This document shows positions 34,501 through 49,800 of a stretch of 64,000 bases of DNA, in pieces. The DNA lies in assembly GCA_905182985.1 (NCBI GenBank), contig CAJJDN010000016.1:581861-645860 (forward strand), given 5' to 3'. This stretch comes from Paramecium sonneborni. Lineage: Eukaryota; Ciliophora; Oligohymenophorea; Peniculida; Parameciidae. The notes beneath the pieces are model-generated. The model was not told where the DNA came from. It searched no databases and saw only the letters and a program-made list of their open reading frames with translations. The first letter of the stretch is position 1; every line of letters begins with the position of its first letter. The position numbers and the translations under genes were made by a program.

Positions 34501-37300
34501 TCATTTAGACTCTTCCAAAAAGATTTTAAAGGCTATAAGAAGGGGTTTTTTGCTGCTATATTCTGACCCAATTTTTCTATCCAAAACACTGAGAATCTTT
34601 TGCCATTTTTATTTATCAACTTCTTCCATTTTAAGTTCATTCAACCTCTTCAACTATTCTGTATAAACTTGTATCCAGTTTTCTTTTAGCTATTCAAATT
34701 TTTATTCAGCATCAGCATTACCTAATTTTTAATTTTATTATTTTTACTTTTCACTTTTAAAAATTTATTTTATTAAGCATCACTAAATAGCTCATGTTCC
34801 ATACATAAAATAGAGAATCTGTCAAAAGAAAGATTTTTTTCATCGTCCTCTACTAGATCAGCATATTCTTCAAAAATATCTTCAAATTTTTCTTCCTCAA
34901 ATTTTTCTGGTTCAATATGTCTAATTAAAAGAAGCCATTCATCTAAATTACACATTCCATTTCCATCCAGATCGCTTGCTGCAAATGCATTTATCACATA
35001 TAATTTAGTTTTTTCTACATTGTTTCTAAAAATTGTCAAAACTCTAATCATAAGTAAATCAAAATCAACTATTCCTGCCTTGTTTATATTTTTTGGATCA
35101 TTTTCTTTTTAATTTTCTAAGTCTTATTTTAAATAATTTAATTCCTCTTAAGTAAAGTTAAAATTTTATAATTATCCCAAATAAGCTAAAGCTCTTACAT
35201 AAGGAATATAATGCTTTTATTCTTACTCATTGTCCTTAATAGCAATTCCAAGATTTTAAATATTCTATACATATTCTAATGCTTCTAAATATCTTTAAAG
35301 TTCTTCAACTCTATAGTTTGATTTTTCCTCTAATAAATTCATAAATTTAGCAAACATATTTACTCTAACAATTTAAATATATTTCTTAATTGACAAAACA
35401 AGTATCATAAATCTTTATTCAGTAACTTTAGTATATCCAAATTATTGTAAATAATAATTATATATATAAGCTGACATATCTTAATCTCTAAGTAATTTAT
35501 TTTCTTTTTAATTTGTTATTTTTTCTAAATAAAATGTAGTTATCATTTTGAGTACAAGTTTTAATGGTAAGAAATTAGTAAATTTTCCCATTGTCTTAGA
35601 TTTAATTTTTTCTATTAACAATTTTGATTAATTTTTTTAAAAATCATAACTGATTGTAACCTAAAATAAAATCTTATAAAGATTACTTTTTATCCTAATT
35701 AAGGTGCAGCTTTTTTATTTTTTCTTTAAACCAAAGTATTTAATTTTTAATTTTATGGTTTCTTTTCTTATTAAGCAAGAACTTAATTGAGATCCATTGC
35801 ATCTGACATAATTTAATTTTCTAGGTCTGATATTTTAATATGAAGATTAGTTATTTAGTCAAACATTTTAGAATTTGATTCTTTCAGATCTTTATTCTAC
35901 TATAATAAATTATCATTAATAGCTTTTAGTTCTTATATTGTGGAATTATTTTCTTTAACAATATTTTCTTGTTAGAATATTTTTATTCCTTAAAATTTGA
36001 TAAATGTGATCATTGACTTAATTTTATTATTATTATTAGTAGGAATTTGTAAATTTTAAGGAGGTTACTTATCAAAAATTATGGAAGCTCTTTTCATATT
36101 AGTTCTCATAGAAGGTTATCTTACTATTTAAGGTGTACTTGATGGAATTCCTTATTAAGAGAATTAATTATCAACAAATTTAATAATTTCTTCTTCTGTT
36201 AATTTATCCATAGTATTAATATTCAAAAATGAAATATTTGCTTAAGATATATCATTTTCTGTTTTATCCTTTGGAATATTTAGAAATTCTATAAAATTAA
36301 TAGCTTAATCACAAATATCTTAGTTTAGATCATCAAATTTTTTATCAATTAAATTTAAATGTGTTTAAACTTCTTAAACATTTGTATAATTAAAAATGAA
36401 ATCTGATTCTACTTATTGTTATTTTTCTCTGGTTTCAACAATCCTCTCTGTATGAAATTCAATTTAATTTAATTCTTTTTCTTCTTCATCTTCTTATTCT
36501 GTAATTGTAGGAGATGAATCTTCTTGTTATTCTTCTATTAAAGGAGTAAACTTATTTTCTTTATTTGAAGTAGTATTACCTTATTAACTTAAATTTGAAT
36601 TAGATCCAATTTATTAGCTTTAGAATATTGAATATCTAATTTATTATGTTGATTATCTATGATCTTTTATAGCTTTATTTTCTAAATATTCAAGTTTTCG
36701 TTGAAGTTAAAGTACTTCATAGCCTAATTCCTTAATTTTCCTGTTTTTTATGAGAATTTCATTTTACTTTTATTCTAACTATTGTTTTTACTAATTAATT
36801 TTAGCTTATAAATCTTTTAAATCATTTTCATTTTTTTTAATTAATGTAGTTTGATTTATATTTTAAGATTTTAATGAAATCAACTATTTTTCCATATCTT
36901 CATGGGCCCAAACATGATTATTTTTCATTCTGATAATTTCATCAATATTTTATATTTCTAACTGTTTTTCTTGTAAGGTTAGTTAATATTTTTAATCTGA
37001 TATTTAATAATTTAGTTCTCTCATAAATGTGTCAAATAAATTAGCCATTTCTCTACATTCTTCAGTAAAATAATCTCTTATATATTACTCTATTTTTAAT
37101 AATAATTCTGCTCGATTATTTTAATTTATTTATTGAATAAACAGTCTTTCTGCTTATTTAGTTTGTATACGTTTAGATCCATTGCTTTTTTGATGCAAAA
37201 CCTTCTCACAAGTATTAAATAAGAAGTATTTATTAGGAGGTGAATTATGAGCTGTCCTAACTTAATTTCTGAAAGAAGGACAACTATCTATTGATTACAT
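34501..37300 (-). CDS. Large coiled-coil protein with C-terminal EF-hand
   Basis: About 900 aa; the first intron (24 nt) follows MQSIDI, and a 26-nt intron lies near the 3' end. The N-terminal third is helical (QAERLFIQQINQNNRAELLL, MANLFDTFMRELNYQISDQ, HVWAHEDMEKQLISLKSQ), then come low-complexity acidic blocks (EEQQEDSSPTITEQEDEEEE). A conserved region before the end contains one clear EF-hand loop (DLDGNGMCNLDEWLLLIRHI) and a second weaker one (DDEKNLSFDRFSILC). The protein closes with a helix ending KPLLIAFKIFLEESK. It is reminiscent of ciliate Ca2+-responsive cytoskeletal proteins, but I cannot assign a family. The middle exons (about 35060-35700) were read only partly, so additional introns are likely. 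Confidence 0.72.
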
Positions 37301-37651
37301 TAATGAATCACATTAAAATTATTAAGACTTATTTCTCTCATGAATGAAGTTTTATGTTCCTAAAATATTTTTAAAGAAATTTACTTAATCTTTTTTTACA
37401 TTAATCATAAAAATCGTTCATTATTTTTTGAGTGTCAACTGATTTTAGAAGATCAGTTTGAGAAGTTTTCAATCTGTTATCTTATTTGATAGAATATTAT
37501 TTACTAGAGTTTTTAGTATGTTAGAATGTTTGCAAAGCTTTCTAAATGTTATTGTTTCGTACTTCCATTGAAAAGTAAATATTTAAATAGTTTAATTATC
37601 AAATAGCATAAATATGAGAAACTTAATTTAATAATTAAAAATATGATTAAT
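37301..37651. other. Intergenic stretch
   Basis: About 350 bp between co-oriented genes. AT-rich, nothing recognised. Confidence 0.5.
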
Positions 37652-39395
<1,744 letters not shown>

Positions 39396-40407
39396 GTAAA
39401 ATTATTTATAAATTTTTTCATATTTCAAATAAATAACTTTTCCTTTTTTATATATTCTTAAGATATCAATATATAAACCATACTTAAATAAATAATTATT
39501 ATTCGAAATACCTTAAATTAATTTTTTATTATCTTTTCTTAAATCCAATATCTAATATCATTGATTTTCTAAGCAATGAATTTATAAAAATATTTGTTTA
39601 TCCATACATTTTATATCTATAAATATCAATTAATATTTTTATATAAATAATTATAATAATGTACATTCTCATTAATTGAACTATTGAATTATTTTGCCGT
39701 ATAACAATTTTATCATAAACTTTTTCTTTCTTTTATTCTTCTTCAGAAATATTTTATGTCATATTAAGCTTAATTTTGATAATAATAAATTAAGGAAACC
39801 CTTAATATGATTAATAATCAAATTAATAATTAGTATTGTATATCTAATTTCTATTTATACATCAATAAGCTCCTTTTCGTATAAATAATAAATTTTGAAG
39901 CCTATGAGATTGTTTCGGTTTTTGGTTTGGAATTTAATCATTTTACTAATCAGTAAATTTAAAAAATGGATCTTGAATTAGATAAAGTTTCAAAAGTTAA
40001 TTTTTTTAAATAAACTCAAAATGGAAATTTTAAAGCGGAATAAATCTCAAAATGAAAATCTTTTTGTGATTCATTTGGGAAAATATGGTGTCTTCACAAT
40101 TAATATATGTACTATTTCATTTAAACAATACTAAAATGTATGAGTATGTTAGATAAATCAATATCAATAAAATTTTCAAGAGAAAATAGAAAAAATCATT
40201 AGAAATTAATAAAAAAAATTAAAAACAATATATAATTTTCTAACCATATTTCAATACATATTTATTAAAAATTAATCAAGTAAAAAAAAAACTTGAAAAA
40301 TTTTATTTTAGCTTGCAATTTTGTTTAATTTGCTTATTAATTTATAAAAAAATTTAAAGAAAAAAATAAGGAACCAATATTAAAAATCATTTAAGCGTAT
40401 TTAATTT
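39396..40407. other. AT-rich intergenic stretch
   Basis: About 1 kb upstream of the MAPK15-like gene. Only short frames occur (for example a 30-codon one near 39966, MDLELDKVSKVNFFKQTQNG). I find no supported gene. Confidence 0.45.
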
Positions 40408-40668
40408 ATGTTTATAGATACACTATTTTATGATGTAGAAAAGAAAGATTTTAAGAGCAAGAATGGCATAATTGGAAGAGAGAATTTACATTTACAGATT
40501 CCACTAACAAATTTTAGAATCTAATGTATTAAATACATAAATACTAATAAAGAAATTGAAAATAGTATCACAAAGAATTTTGAAAAAATAAAAACTAGAA
40601 TTGAAACGATAATTATGAATTTATTAATTTATTTATCTAAATTGATATTTATAAAATTAGTCAATTGA
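40408..40668 (+). CDS. Possible small protein
   Basis: An 86-codon ciliate-code frame (MFIDTLFYDVEKKDFKSKNG...) ending in a hydrophobic stretch (IIMNLLIYLSKLIFIKLV). It overlaps the stop of the convergent bZIP gene by a few bases. Weak support; no family recognised. Confidence 0.28.
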
Positions 40669-41658
40669 TAAAATCTTATTAAAAATAATTTTACATTTCT
40701 AATTCCTCTTATTTATTTTATCGCTTCATTTCAAAATATGTGGATTATTTTCTTTGTATCTGTTGCTTTGCTTTTTTCTACAATGTTAATAATACGCAAT
40801 CTGGATAGACTTTTTTTTCTTTAAACTATTCAGTTCGATTCTACTTTAAAAAATTTATATATACTTTATCTAATGAAATCAGTAGTCCTGCAGCTTATTT
40901 TGGTTCTAGTATATCCCATATTTCATCAGCAATTTATTAGCACTTTTAACTTTCTTTTGTTATCCAATTTTAAATTTTAAAAATTTCAAGAATTAAATTA
41001 TCATAGTATTATCTTTATTCTTAAATAGATGATTGCATATTTTAAATTTTGAGAATTTATTCATCATCTAACCCAAAGGAATTTAAACAATTAAGTTAAC
41101 TATCACTCATATCGTTTGATTAAAACTCTCCTGATTATCTTTCTCTATTAAAAATATCCAAATCTTGAAATAATAAATTAATGCCAACCTTCCGATGCCA
41201 CCCAAAATAAATATCTCATATGCATTGGCAGTAATAATTCTACTAACATATCGCATAATTTATTTATAGCCATTTAACGACCTTAACCTGCTATACCATA
41301 TTTAAATCTTAATGAATTTGTTATGACTTTTATATTGGCTTCATTATTTTCTTAATACGCTTTTTCAAGCATGTCAAATTATTACTTTCTATCAATTAAA
41401 AACTATTCCATTAATGACATAAGACTTGGCTTTTAGTCAATTCTTTTATTTTGATTTATTTAACCTGTTAATTGAGCCACCTCACACTTTTAATAACTTT
41501 TAAACCTTTTACTCTAAACTCTCTATATATGCTTTTTTTCTTTATCTTGTATTTTTAGCACTTTATCTGGCTTTCTCTTTTTTATTTTCTGTACCAGGTA
41601 ACTCCAATTTAAAGGCAATTTTATCATGATATTTTTTTCTGATTTTTTTATCTGACAT
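40661..41658 (-). CDS. bZIP transcription factor
   Basis: 310 aa with introns of 19, 25 and 21 nt. The basic region (KEKARQSAKNTRQRKKAYIE) follows directly on a short N-terminus and leads, after the 19-nt intron, into a zipper (LEQKCEVAQLTGQINQNKR). Removing exactly 19 nt is what restores both heptads and frame. The rest is helical with a conserved block QKCQQIADEIWDILEPKQ, then QAAGLLISLDK. This long C-terminal extension is not seen in yeast or animal bZIPs and may be a ciliate-specific partner domain. Unlike the factor at 28021..29049 it has no membrane segment, so it should act directly in the nucleus. Confidence 0.88.
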
Positions 41659-42144
41659 AATAAATTTGTTAATATAATTTTAATAATTATTACAATTATT
41701 ATAAATAAGTATTAACCTATTAATTTTACATAAAATTATTAAGAGCCATTCAGAAGAATTTCAAAAATTCTAAGGATTAAGTTGAAAATTCTTAGTTATA
41801 GTGAAAATAAGAAATTTCTGACTCCTAATATTGTATAATTTTTTAATTAAATAATCCTATTTATTTTTAAATAACATGAATTTAGTCCTATTATAGTTTA
41901 GATTGTATACTACTTTTCTCAAAAATAAAAATTGTAAAAATGTCAGAATATTTTTCTTATGTTATGATTTATTCTAAAATTAAAAAAATATCGGTTTCAG
42001 TAGAATGATTGAATAATAAAGCAAATTTTGTAACTTATTGTAATATCAATAATATATGATATGATAATAGCTGTTAAGAGGGTTGAAAATATTGAAAGTT
42101 GAAAATTAATAAAATATTAAAAATTATAAAGAAGATCATAAAAA
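41659..42144. other. Divergent promoter region
   Basis: About 485 bp between the starts of a bZIP gene (minus) and a CK1 kinase gene (plus). AT-rich; no nameable element. Confidence 0.5.
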
Positions 42145-43618
42145 ATGTAGTAAAGGGCATCATCTAATTAAAAAATCTTTAATAATTAATATCAGATAGT
42201 CAAAAAACTATCTTCAGGTTCCTTTGGAGTAGTTTTTTTAGGAGTTGACCTTTTAACAAAATCTGAAGTAGCAATAAAAGTAGAAAAAGAAGAAAATGAA
42301 GAAGTGCGTTCATTAGAGAGAGAAGTTTAAATACTTAAGAAATTAGATGGGGCTGAAGGGTTCCCAAAATATTTTTGGTCAGGTGAAGATCAAGGCTATA
42401 ACATTCTAGTGATTTAATTATTGGGGAAGGATTTATCCTACCATTTTAAGTAATTAAAAAAATTTTCTCTAAAGACTGTTCTTACTATAGGAATTTAAGC
42501 AGTCTAGATTTTAGAGAGATCTCATTAAAAAGGTGTAATTCATAGAGATTTGAAACCAGAAAATATCATTTTAGGAATAGGAAGAGAATTATCTAAGTTA
42601 TATTTAATCGATTTTGGTATAAGCAAAATATTTCGAGATTCTAATGGAAAGCATATGTATTAAGAATTTGTTTATATTATAATTTTAGATCATTCAAAGA
42701 TCAAAAATCTTTCTTAGGAACAACTAGATATGCATCAATAGCTGCACATTTAGGACATGAATTAGGACGTAAAGATGATTTAGAATCATTAATGTATATT
42801 TTACTATATTTTTTAAGAGGGTAATTAATTATTTATTAAAAAAGATAGTTACCTTGGTAAAATATGGTTAATGTTACAGATGATGAAAGAACAAAGAAAG
42901 TTGGAGAAATGAAGTTATCAATGGAACGTGATGTATTTAAAGATTAACCTGGTGAGCTTTAACGCATTTTTGAGTACTCATCAAATTTGACATTTAAGTT
43001 ACTTAAGAAAACTATAATTTAAATAGGAACCCAATTACAAAATGATTGTATCAGAATTTAGAAGGGCAGCTGAATCTACTAATCTAATTATTGATGGTAA
43101 TTTTGATTGGACTGAGATTAAATAATCTACTCATTATTAAACTGATACTAATCCAAATTAAAGTAAAAATAATATACCCATTAATTCTAATGAAATGAAA
43201 AAATCTATTGAAAAACAATTGTCAGGTATCATTTAACATAGGTATATTAAATAAATATATATAAGTTCAAATCATTTATTGGCTCCTCCTCCTTTAGGTT
43301 CTGCTAGAGGAACCTTTTAAAGAGATGATATCAGAAAGAATTCTAGTGTCACTCAATAAAGTAGTATAAACTATTGCTAATCTCTCAATCCTAATTATTA
43401 AAAATCAATATGTGATGAACCTCTTTAAGAGGAGAACCATTATTATGATTTTGATAGTGTTGAAATTAATGAAAATTATAAGACAGATTCTTCTTTGCAT
43501 AAAAAATATAATAAAATAAAATTGGGAATTTTTGTGTAAGCTTATTTTTTTATTCAATTAGACATTTTATCCCTAAACAAATAAAACTTAAATGAATTTA
43601 TTTATTTTATATAACTGA
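42145..43618 (+). CDS. Casein kinase 1 family Ser/Thr kinase
   Basis: 454 aa with introns of 32, 24, 25 and 28 nt; a further 24-nt stretch near 43241 could be spliced without changing frame. Kinase motifs: [69 protein letters not shown], then [20 protein letters not shown] and the CK1 end YLRKLQFKQEPNYKMI. The SIN of CK1 is SIA here; the G-R/K-x-D-D-L-E-S motif is intact. The ~150-residue tail is Ser/Gln/Asn-rich with no clear domain. The 25-nt intron before YLRKL is needed for the family motif. The 3' exon is the least certain part. Confidence 0.9.
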
Positions 43619-43869
43619 AATAGTTCATTTTAAATTAATATTATAAATCATTTTAATAAATATATTATATCAATTTTTATTTTCAAAAGTGCAATTTAGT
43701 GAGGGAGAATATATAACATTTAAATCACACAAAATATTAAATTAATCTTTTGAATATAAATTAAGAGCAAATAAAATTAATTGTTTTGTTATACCAAAAT
43801 TTATTAATTTTAAATCTTAGATAAAATGTTATATAAATAATAATAAATCATAACAAATTACATGATTTA

Positions 43870-46800
43870 TCATTTTTTTTCAATTAATGGTAAACTCAAT
43901 TAATTACGAGCACTTTTTGGTGATAACTGTCTTGCTTTTTTAATATTATCAACAACAAAGTTCCTACTTAGAGTCATAGACATTTGAATTTAAGATTATT
44001 ATTATTATTTATTATCAACTAATGATTATTTAATTTAAGGAGGAATGTACCTAGGTAAAACTCCTTTAATAGAATATGACCTAAAGTAGATTTAAATTAT
44101 TACCAATACATATCTTCAGTCTAAATTATCAATTTTCCCTTTCTAATTTTACCATATTCAACAGGTGTAAAACTAATAATGAATGTAGTTCCTTCCCTTC
44201 CATAAGGTTCTAAATCACCAATTTTAGGTATAACTGAAAATTCGGCATCTGATTCTGGAGAGAAAGCAGCTGTGAATTTACTATAATTTTTAGTTTTATT
44301 GGTTAATTTAAAGGAAACACTTGTAGTTTTATTAAGAGGAGAACTAATTAAAATAGTATCATCTTCTTCTGGCTCTGTAGCTTCCAATTAAATTTTATAT
44401 TTCCATCTTCCTCCTGACTATCTAAGCACAATAAATTCCATTGAAGTTTTAAAGGGTTTCATGGGTTAGAATCTTACAAAATAAAGTAAATTATCATGTG
44501 GACTGTCAAGATGATTTTTTAGACATTTAATAGTAAAGCATTTTTAAATCATAGTCTATAAATCTAAAGGCATTCCACCTAATTCATAATCAAATTTATC
44601 ATCTGCTTACAAACTTTAAGCAATTCCTTATAGACCTACTTTAATTTCATCTTCCCATTTTTCTCTACATTTAGCTTTAAAATGAAATAGAGTTTATGTA
44701 GAGACAGATTCAGTAACTCCTTTAACAGGGAAATGCCATTAAATCTTTTCATTCATAGAAATGACGACTTCACAATAATAACTTGTAATTTCTCTAGGTA
44801 CAAAAGAGAACGGAACTTAAAGAACATTCATACCTGGTACAAGGGTCTTATCATTTTTTTGATTTCTAACAAGCAGCAATTTAAAAACATCTTAATTATG
44901 GCCCTCTGCATCTAAAGAAATAGAAACTTGAATAGGTTCTTTAAATGGATTTTTAAAATGAATAACTGAACTATAATCTTTATTTAATCCAATACTAACA
45001 GTAGTTGCAGGGAATTTAGTAGGAGGTAATCCACTTCCAAAGACTAAATAATGCCATTTACCGATAGGAGATGTAAAAATTATATCTGATTATTCTATAA
45101 TATCTAATGAAGAAGGAGTATATCTTAAAGCAACTTTTAGTGAATCATATGGTTATATATGTAATTCATCAGGATATATATCAAAATTTGTTGGATTAGT
45201 AATTCTGCATTAGACTTAGATTTTTTAATCAGAAGGATTCTCAAGAACAACAACTTACTATTCAACTTTGCCCAATGATGCCTTTAATACATTTAATCTA
45301 ACAATTGGTTGATCTTCACTTGTAAGAATGAATTCATACCATACTTCACCTAATAATCTATTTACAAAAGCAACACTACCTCTCCATCTACCAATTTTTA
45401 ATGGAGCAAATGTCAATTCATAACCAGCTTCTTTTCTAGCTCCTATTGCAAATTACTCTTCACCAATTAATCCATCTCCATTAATCATTACTTCATAAAT
45501 TGCAGTTTCTGTAAGTGGATTTGCTAATGTTAATTAAATAACTGTAGCTTATCTAATTAAACAAGAAACTTCAAGAGTTTAAACTGATTTTGGAGATTCA
45601 GTATTCATAAATACTGTATACCATAGATAATGTCCTTATTCATCTGTAAATGTTATAGATCCAGTATATTATCCACTTAATACTGGTTATACTTATAAAA
45701 CATAAGTAGCTTTTTTTTATGGTTATACTATAATTTGGGATGGCCCTGTAGCATAGATTAAATCAGTTTCCACTGCATATGTGATTATTTTATCAGTTGT
45801 GTTCTTCAATTCTATTTCTTTCTTAGTTACTTTCCTTGCTTAACAATTTAAAATTATATGTTCTTCTGCTACTGGTTCTTCGCCATAACCTTTTAGATCA
45901 TATTCAAACACATCATTTGTTGTTGGATTTGTCAAAACTAGTTTAGCTTCACTTTCTTATAACCAAGATGGGCTAAAAGTTATTGGGAAATTACTAGTTC
46001 CTTTCCTTTTAACAAAGAAATCTCTTTAAGGGCAGGAAAATAATCCTTTAGATTCTGACAATTAGACTTTTATTTACCAATCTCTATCTGTTTAATTTAC
46101 TATTGGAATTTCTTAAATCACTGATTATCTTGCAGGAACTCTAAATTCTAACATTGCTTTTACAATCTTTGGTAATACAATTGCAGATAATTTATATCTT
46201 CTAATATCAAATTTATTTTTTAAAGTTAAAATGACACTAAAATCCTTTGTTGCATTTTTAAATGCATATAGAATTGGAAGTTTACAATCAATATTTTCAG
46301 TACCTGGTTTCTTTGTTTATTTATTCAAATCAGTAATCTAAAGTATAGGTGGTAAATTCAAATATTATGTAGGTGGATAAATTTCAATTTCAAATGTTAT
46401 GATGTCTAAATTAGAACCTGGAAAATTTAGTTTAGATGCTGTTAAAGTTGTAGTTTATTTATCACCTTTTAAATATCTATCTTTCTATTTCATCTGAACC
46501 AACTATTAAATCTAACTACGAGCACGAGCCAATTATTCATTTCTAAATGGAATCAAATATGATATTGTTAAAGTACTATCAACATAAAGTGGTTTATCTG
46601 GTTTGAATTCACCAATAATATTTGGTAATTCAACTGTTCCTTATAAATCATGTTAAAATTCACCTACATTTGGATCTGTAAAAATAAGAGAACATTTATG
46701 TGTATCTATTGTTAATGGAATGTATGTTAATGATAGATTAATTGTTTAATTCTTTCTAATTCTTTGTCTATCCATAGTACAGAAAAATGAAGGGAATTCT

Positions 46801-49800
46801 TCCTCTGGAGGAGCATCTTTTGCTGGAGGAGCTTTCTTCTTTTTTCCTCTTTGTTCTACTTACTTTTTCTCATGTGTTATTTATATCTAAAATTCACCAT
46901 CTTATGGAAATTTATTTGTTATTTAAATCTGAAAATCAAATATCTCATAAAGTATTGAACTAACATTCCATTATTTTTCTGATTTTCTTCCTGTTATATT
47001 ACTTTTCAAATCAAAAACTAATGCTGCTGCTTGAACATTTGTTTCTTTTTTATTTGTAAAAATCACTCTACCTGTAACAGGCAATGAAATACGGGAAGTA
47101 AATTTCACCTTATAATTATAAGGTATGTCAGGTTCTATTTTTATACTTTCATCACCTTCTAATTAAAAATCAGGGTGACCTTCATACTTAACAAAATAAC
47201 TAATGGGTTTTGGAGTGGGATTTCTTAATTCTATAGATTTTATTACTTCTTCTCCCAAAATACATTAGAAGATAATAGGTTCTTTCTAAGGTACATAGTG
47301 AGGAAGTGAAAAAAATAATTGTACCAACATCATTAACATTTCTCTTGGATATGGTTTATGGTAGATATCTCTAGCTTGAACATGAGATTATAAGCCATAA
47401 TCACTTAAAGCTGGCATTAATTTATCTGCATTGTGTCGATAATCATCATCACTTTAAAGATTAGTTCTTAAATTGCTAAAAAACTTTTACATACTTGGAC
47501 CAATAAATTAAGTAACTGCATCTGCTATAAGTAAACTATCCCTAAATTCAGATGCAAAATTACTTATCCTTCTTAATTATCCTGTATGTTATTATTCATA
47601 ACAAACTTCATAGAACCAAAAAATAACACCTTCTGCATGAGAAATAATATTAGATCCATCTAAGTAATAATCTGGAATGTTTAATCTTTCTGCAGGAATT
47701 CCAGGCAATTATTTAAAGGACTTTGCAGTTATTCTATTTAAATAATAAATTTTTATTATTTGATAGAATGTTGAAACCCAAGCATCATAATGTAAATAAT
47801 TATACTTAGCTTAACTTAATTATAATCTATTATCTGGTACAAATTCATATTTATCTTTAGGTATAGTTTTCAACCATGCATTATAATCATTATGCCCTAA
47901 TAAGTATTCTGATCTTATATGATTCAGAAGAGCACCTTCTATTTTTAATTATCTTACTAATTCATCATATTATTTAAATTATGCTTCTGCTTTCTACTAT
48001 CTCTTCCAATTTTGATCAATCTATGCTTTATATGAGAAATTCGCTTTCCCTGTTAAAAAAGTTAATAATTCAAATATTTATTATCCAAAACTTATTACTA
48101 TATCTTCAGGAAATTTATTAATTGGTTAAGTGAGAACATGATAATTCATCCATCTCATTATATAATCACAAGCTTCATTCTAAGTCTCAATATCCAAAGG
48201 CCTATAACCTAAATGAGATGTTCCTTTTGAACTAGTTGTACTTTTAACTGACATAGTATGATTTCTTTTCATTTTTTCATTATCACTATCAGCACCATCA
48301 TCTTCTTAAAACATTACTGGTTTTTTCTCTTCTGCTATCATTTAATATTTTTATATTCTCTACAAATATATTTAATTTGTTAATAAACAATTATCTGTTG
48401 TTCCAGAAACATATATAGAATATACTCTACCTTCATCTTAAAATTCTGCTCTTGTTGTAAATGATATTGGTTTTTTATGTGAAAAATAGACATCCACTTT
48501 TAATTTACTTTTAGCTACTCCTAAAGTTTATCCTTCTGGAAATTTTAATTCTAAATAAAAATTACTTGTTTCACTTGACCAATTATGTTTTAAATTCAGA
48601 TTTTCATAACCATCATTTATTATTTTGAATGAACATTTTGAAACTACATTTAATGGTACTACTGGTAATATGACTTCTTTTTTATCAAATAATAATCTAG
48701 GATATGCTCCTGATCCTTAAATAAGTAAATCAACATAAGGTAATGTCTTAGGTATATCTGGATCTGATTCAATAAATAATGAAACAGTTGATTAAAATAC
48801 TCCTGGTCCATAAGGATTGAATTTCACTCTAATTCTCACTTATTATCCAGAACCAACTATCCCTTCACTTGGTTCTATTGTAAATATCTTTTCAATTTTT
48901 AATGGTGTTGTATCAATTCGCCATTTTACATCTTTCCTATCTGGATTTGATAATTTTATTTCTTCTACTGTTGGATAACATTTATCTGGAGATGTAATTA
49001 TTTTTTTTTTAAACTCTATAGATTAAGGTTCAACCAAAAATTTAGGTTTGAGACCTTTACAAGATACTCTTCTAGTTAATGAAGGTAAATTCTAATTAAA
49101 TCTAGCTAAAGTAATTGGCATATCAAATTAATAATGTTTTACATCTTTAGGAGAGAATTTCATTAAAAATACTTAAGTTTTACCAGGTAAGATAGTTAAA
49201 TTATATGATCTATATTCTTTAGTTTCTAAATCTAATTATTCTGATTTATCAGATTAATTATCTAATGATTCATCTAATTTTGGTGCAGGTTCATCTTCGT
49301 TTTCAGGATGAATAGAATGCAAAATAGTATCATCTTCATCTTATGGTTTGACTTCTAAACAATCAATTCCATCAGGCGCTCTTGGATTCTCATTTTAATG
49401 TCTCAAATCTAAAATTAAATCAACAGAAATTGTTGAATTATTTACCAAAGTCATTGTTAATTAATTACTTGTTCCTAAAGTAGTAATATTACCAAAATCA
49501 AATTCTTCTTCAATAATTTCAATTTTTGGTATAATTGCAGATCCTACAACAGGTACTTATAATTATTTTCCTCCTCTAATTAAAATTATAATCTCTCCTT
49601 TAACTATTCTTTCATCCTTAGATAGAAATTTAACTTATAAATCTCTAGAATCTTCTGAACTAATTCTACCTTTAATAGGACTCACTTCTATTCCTTCTGG
49701 GAGTTTAGATATTTAAACTTAAAACACTGCAGAACTTTTAGAAAGATTCTTAAGAGTCAAAATTTTTGTTTCTTGTTTGCAAACAACTATCTCTTTAAAA

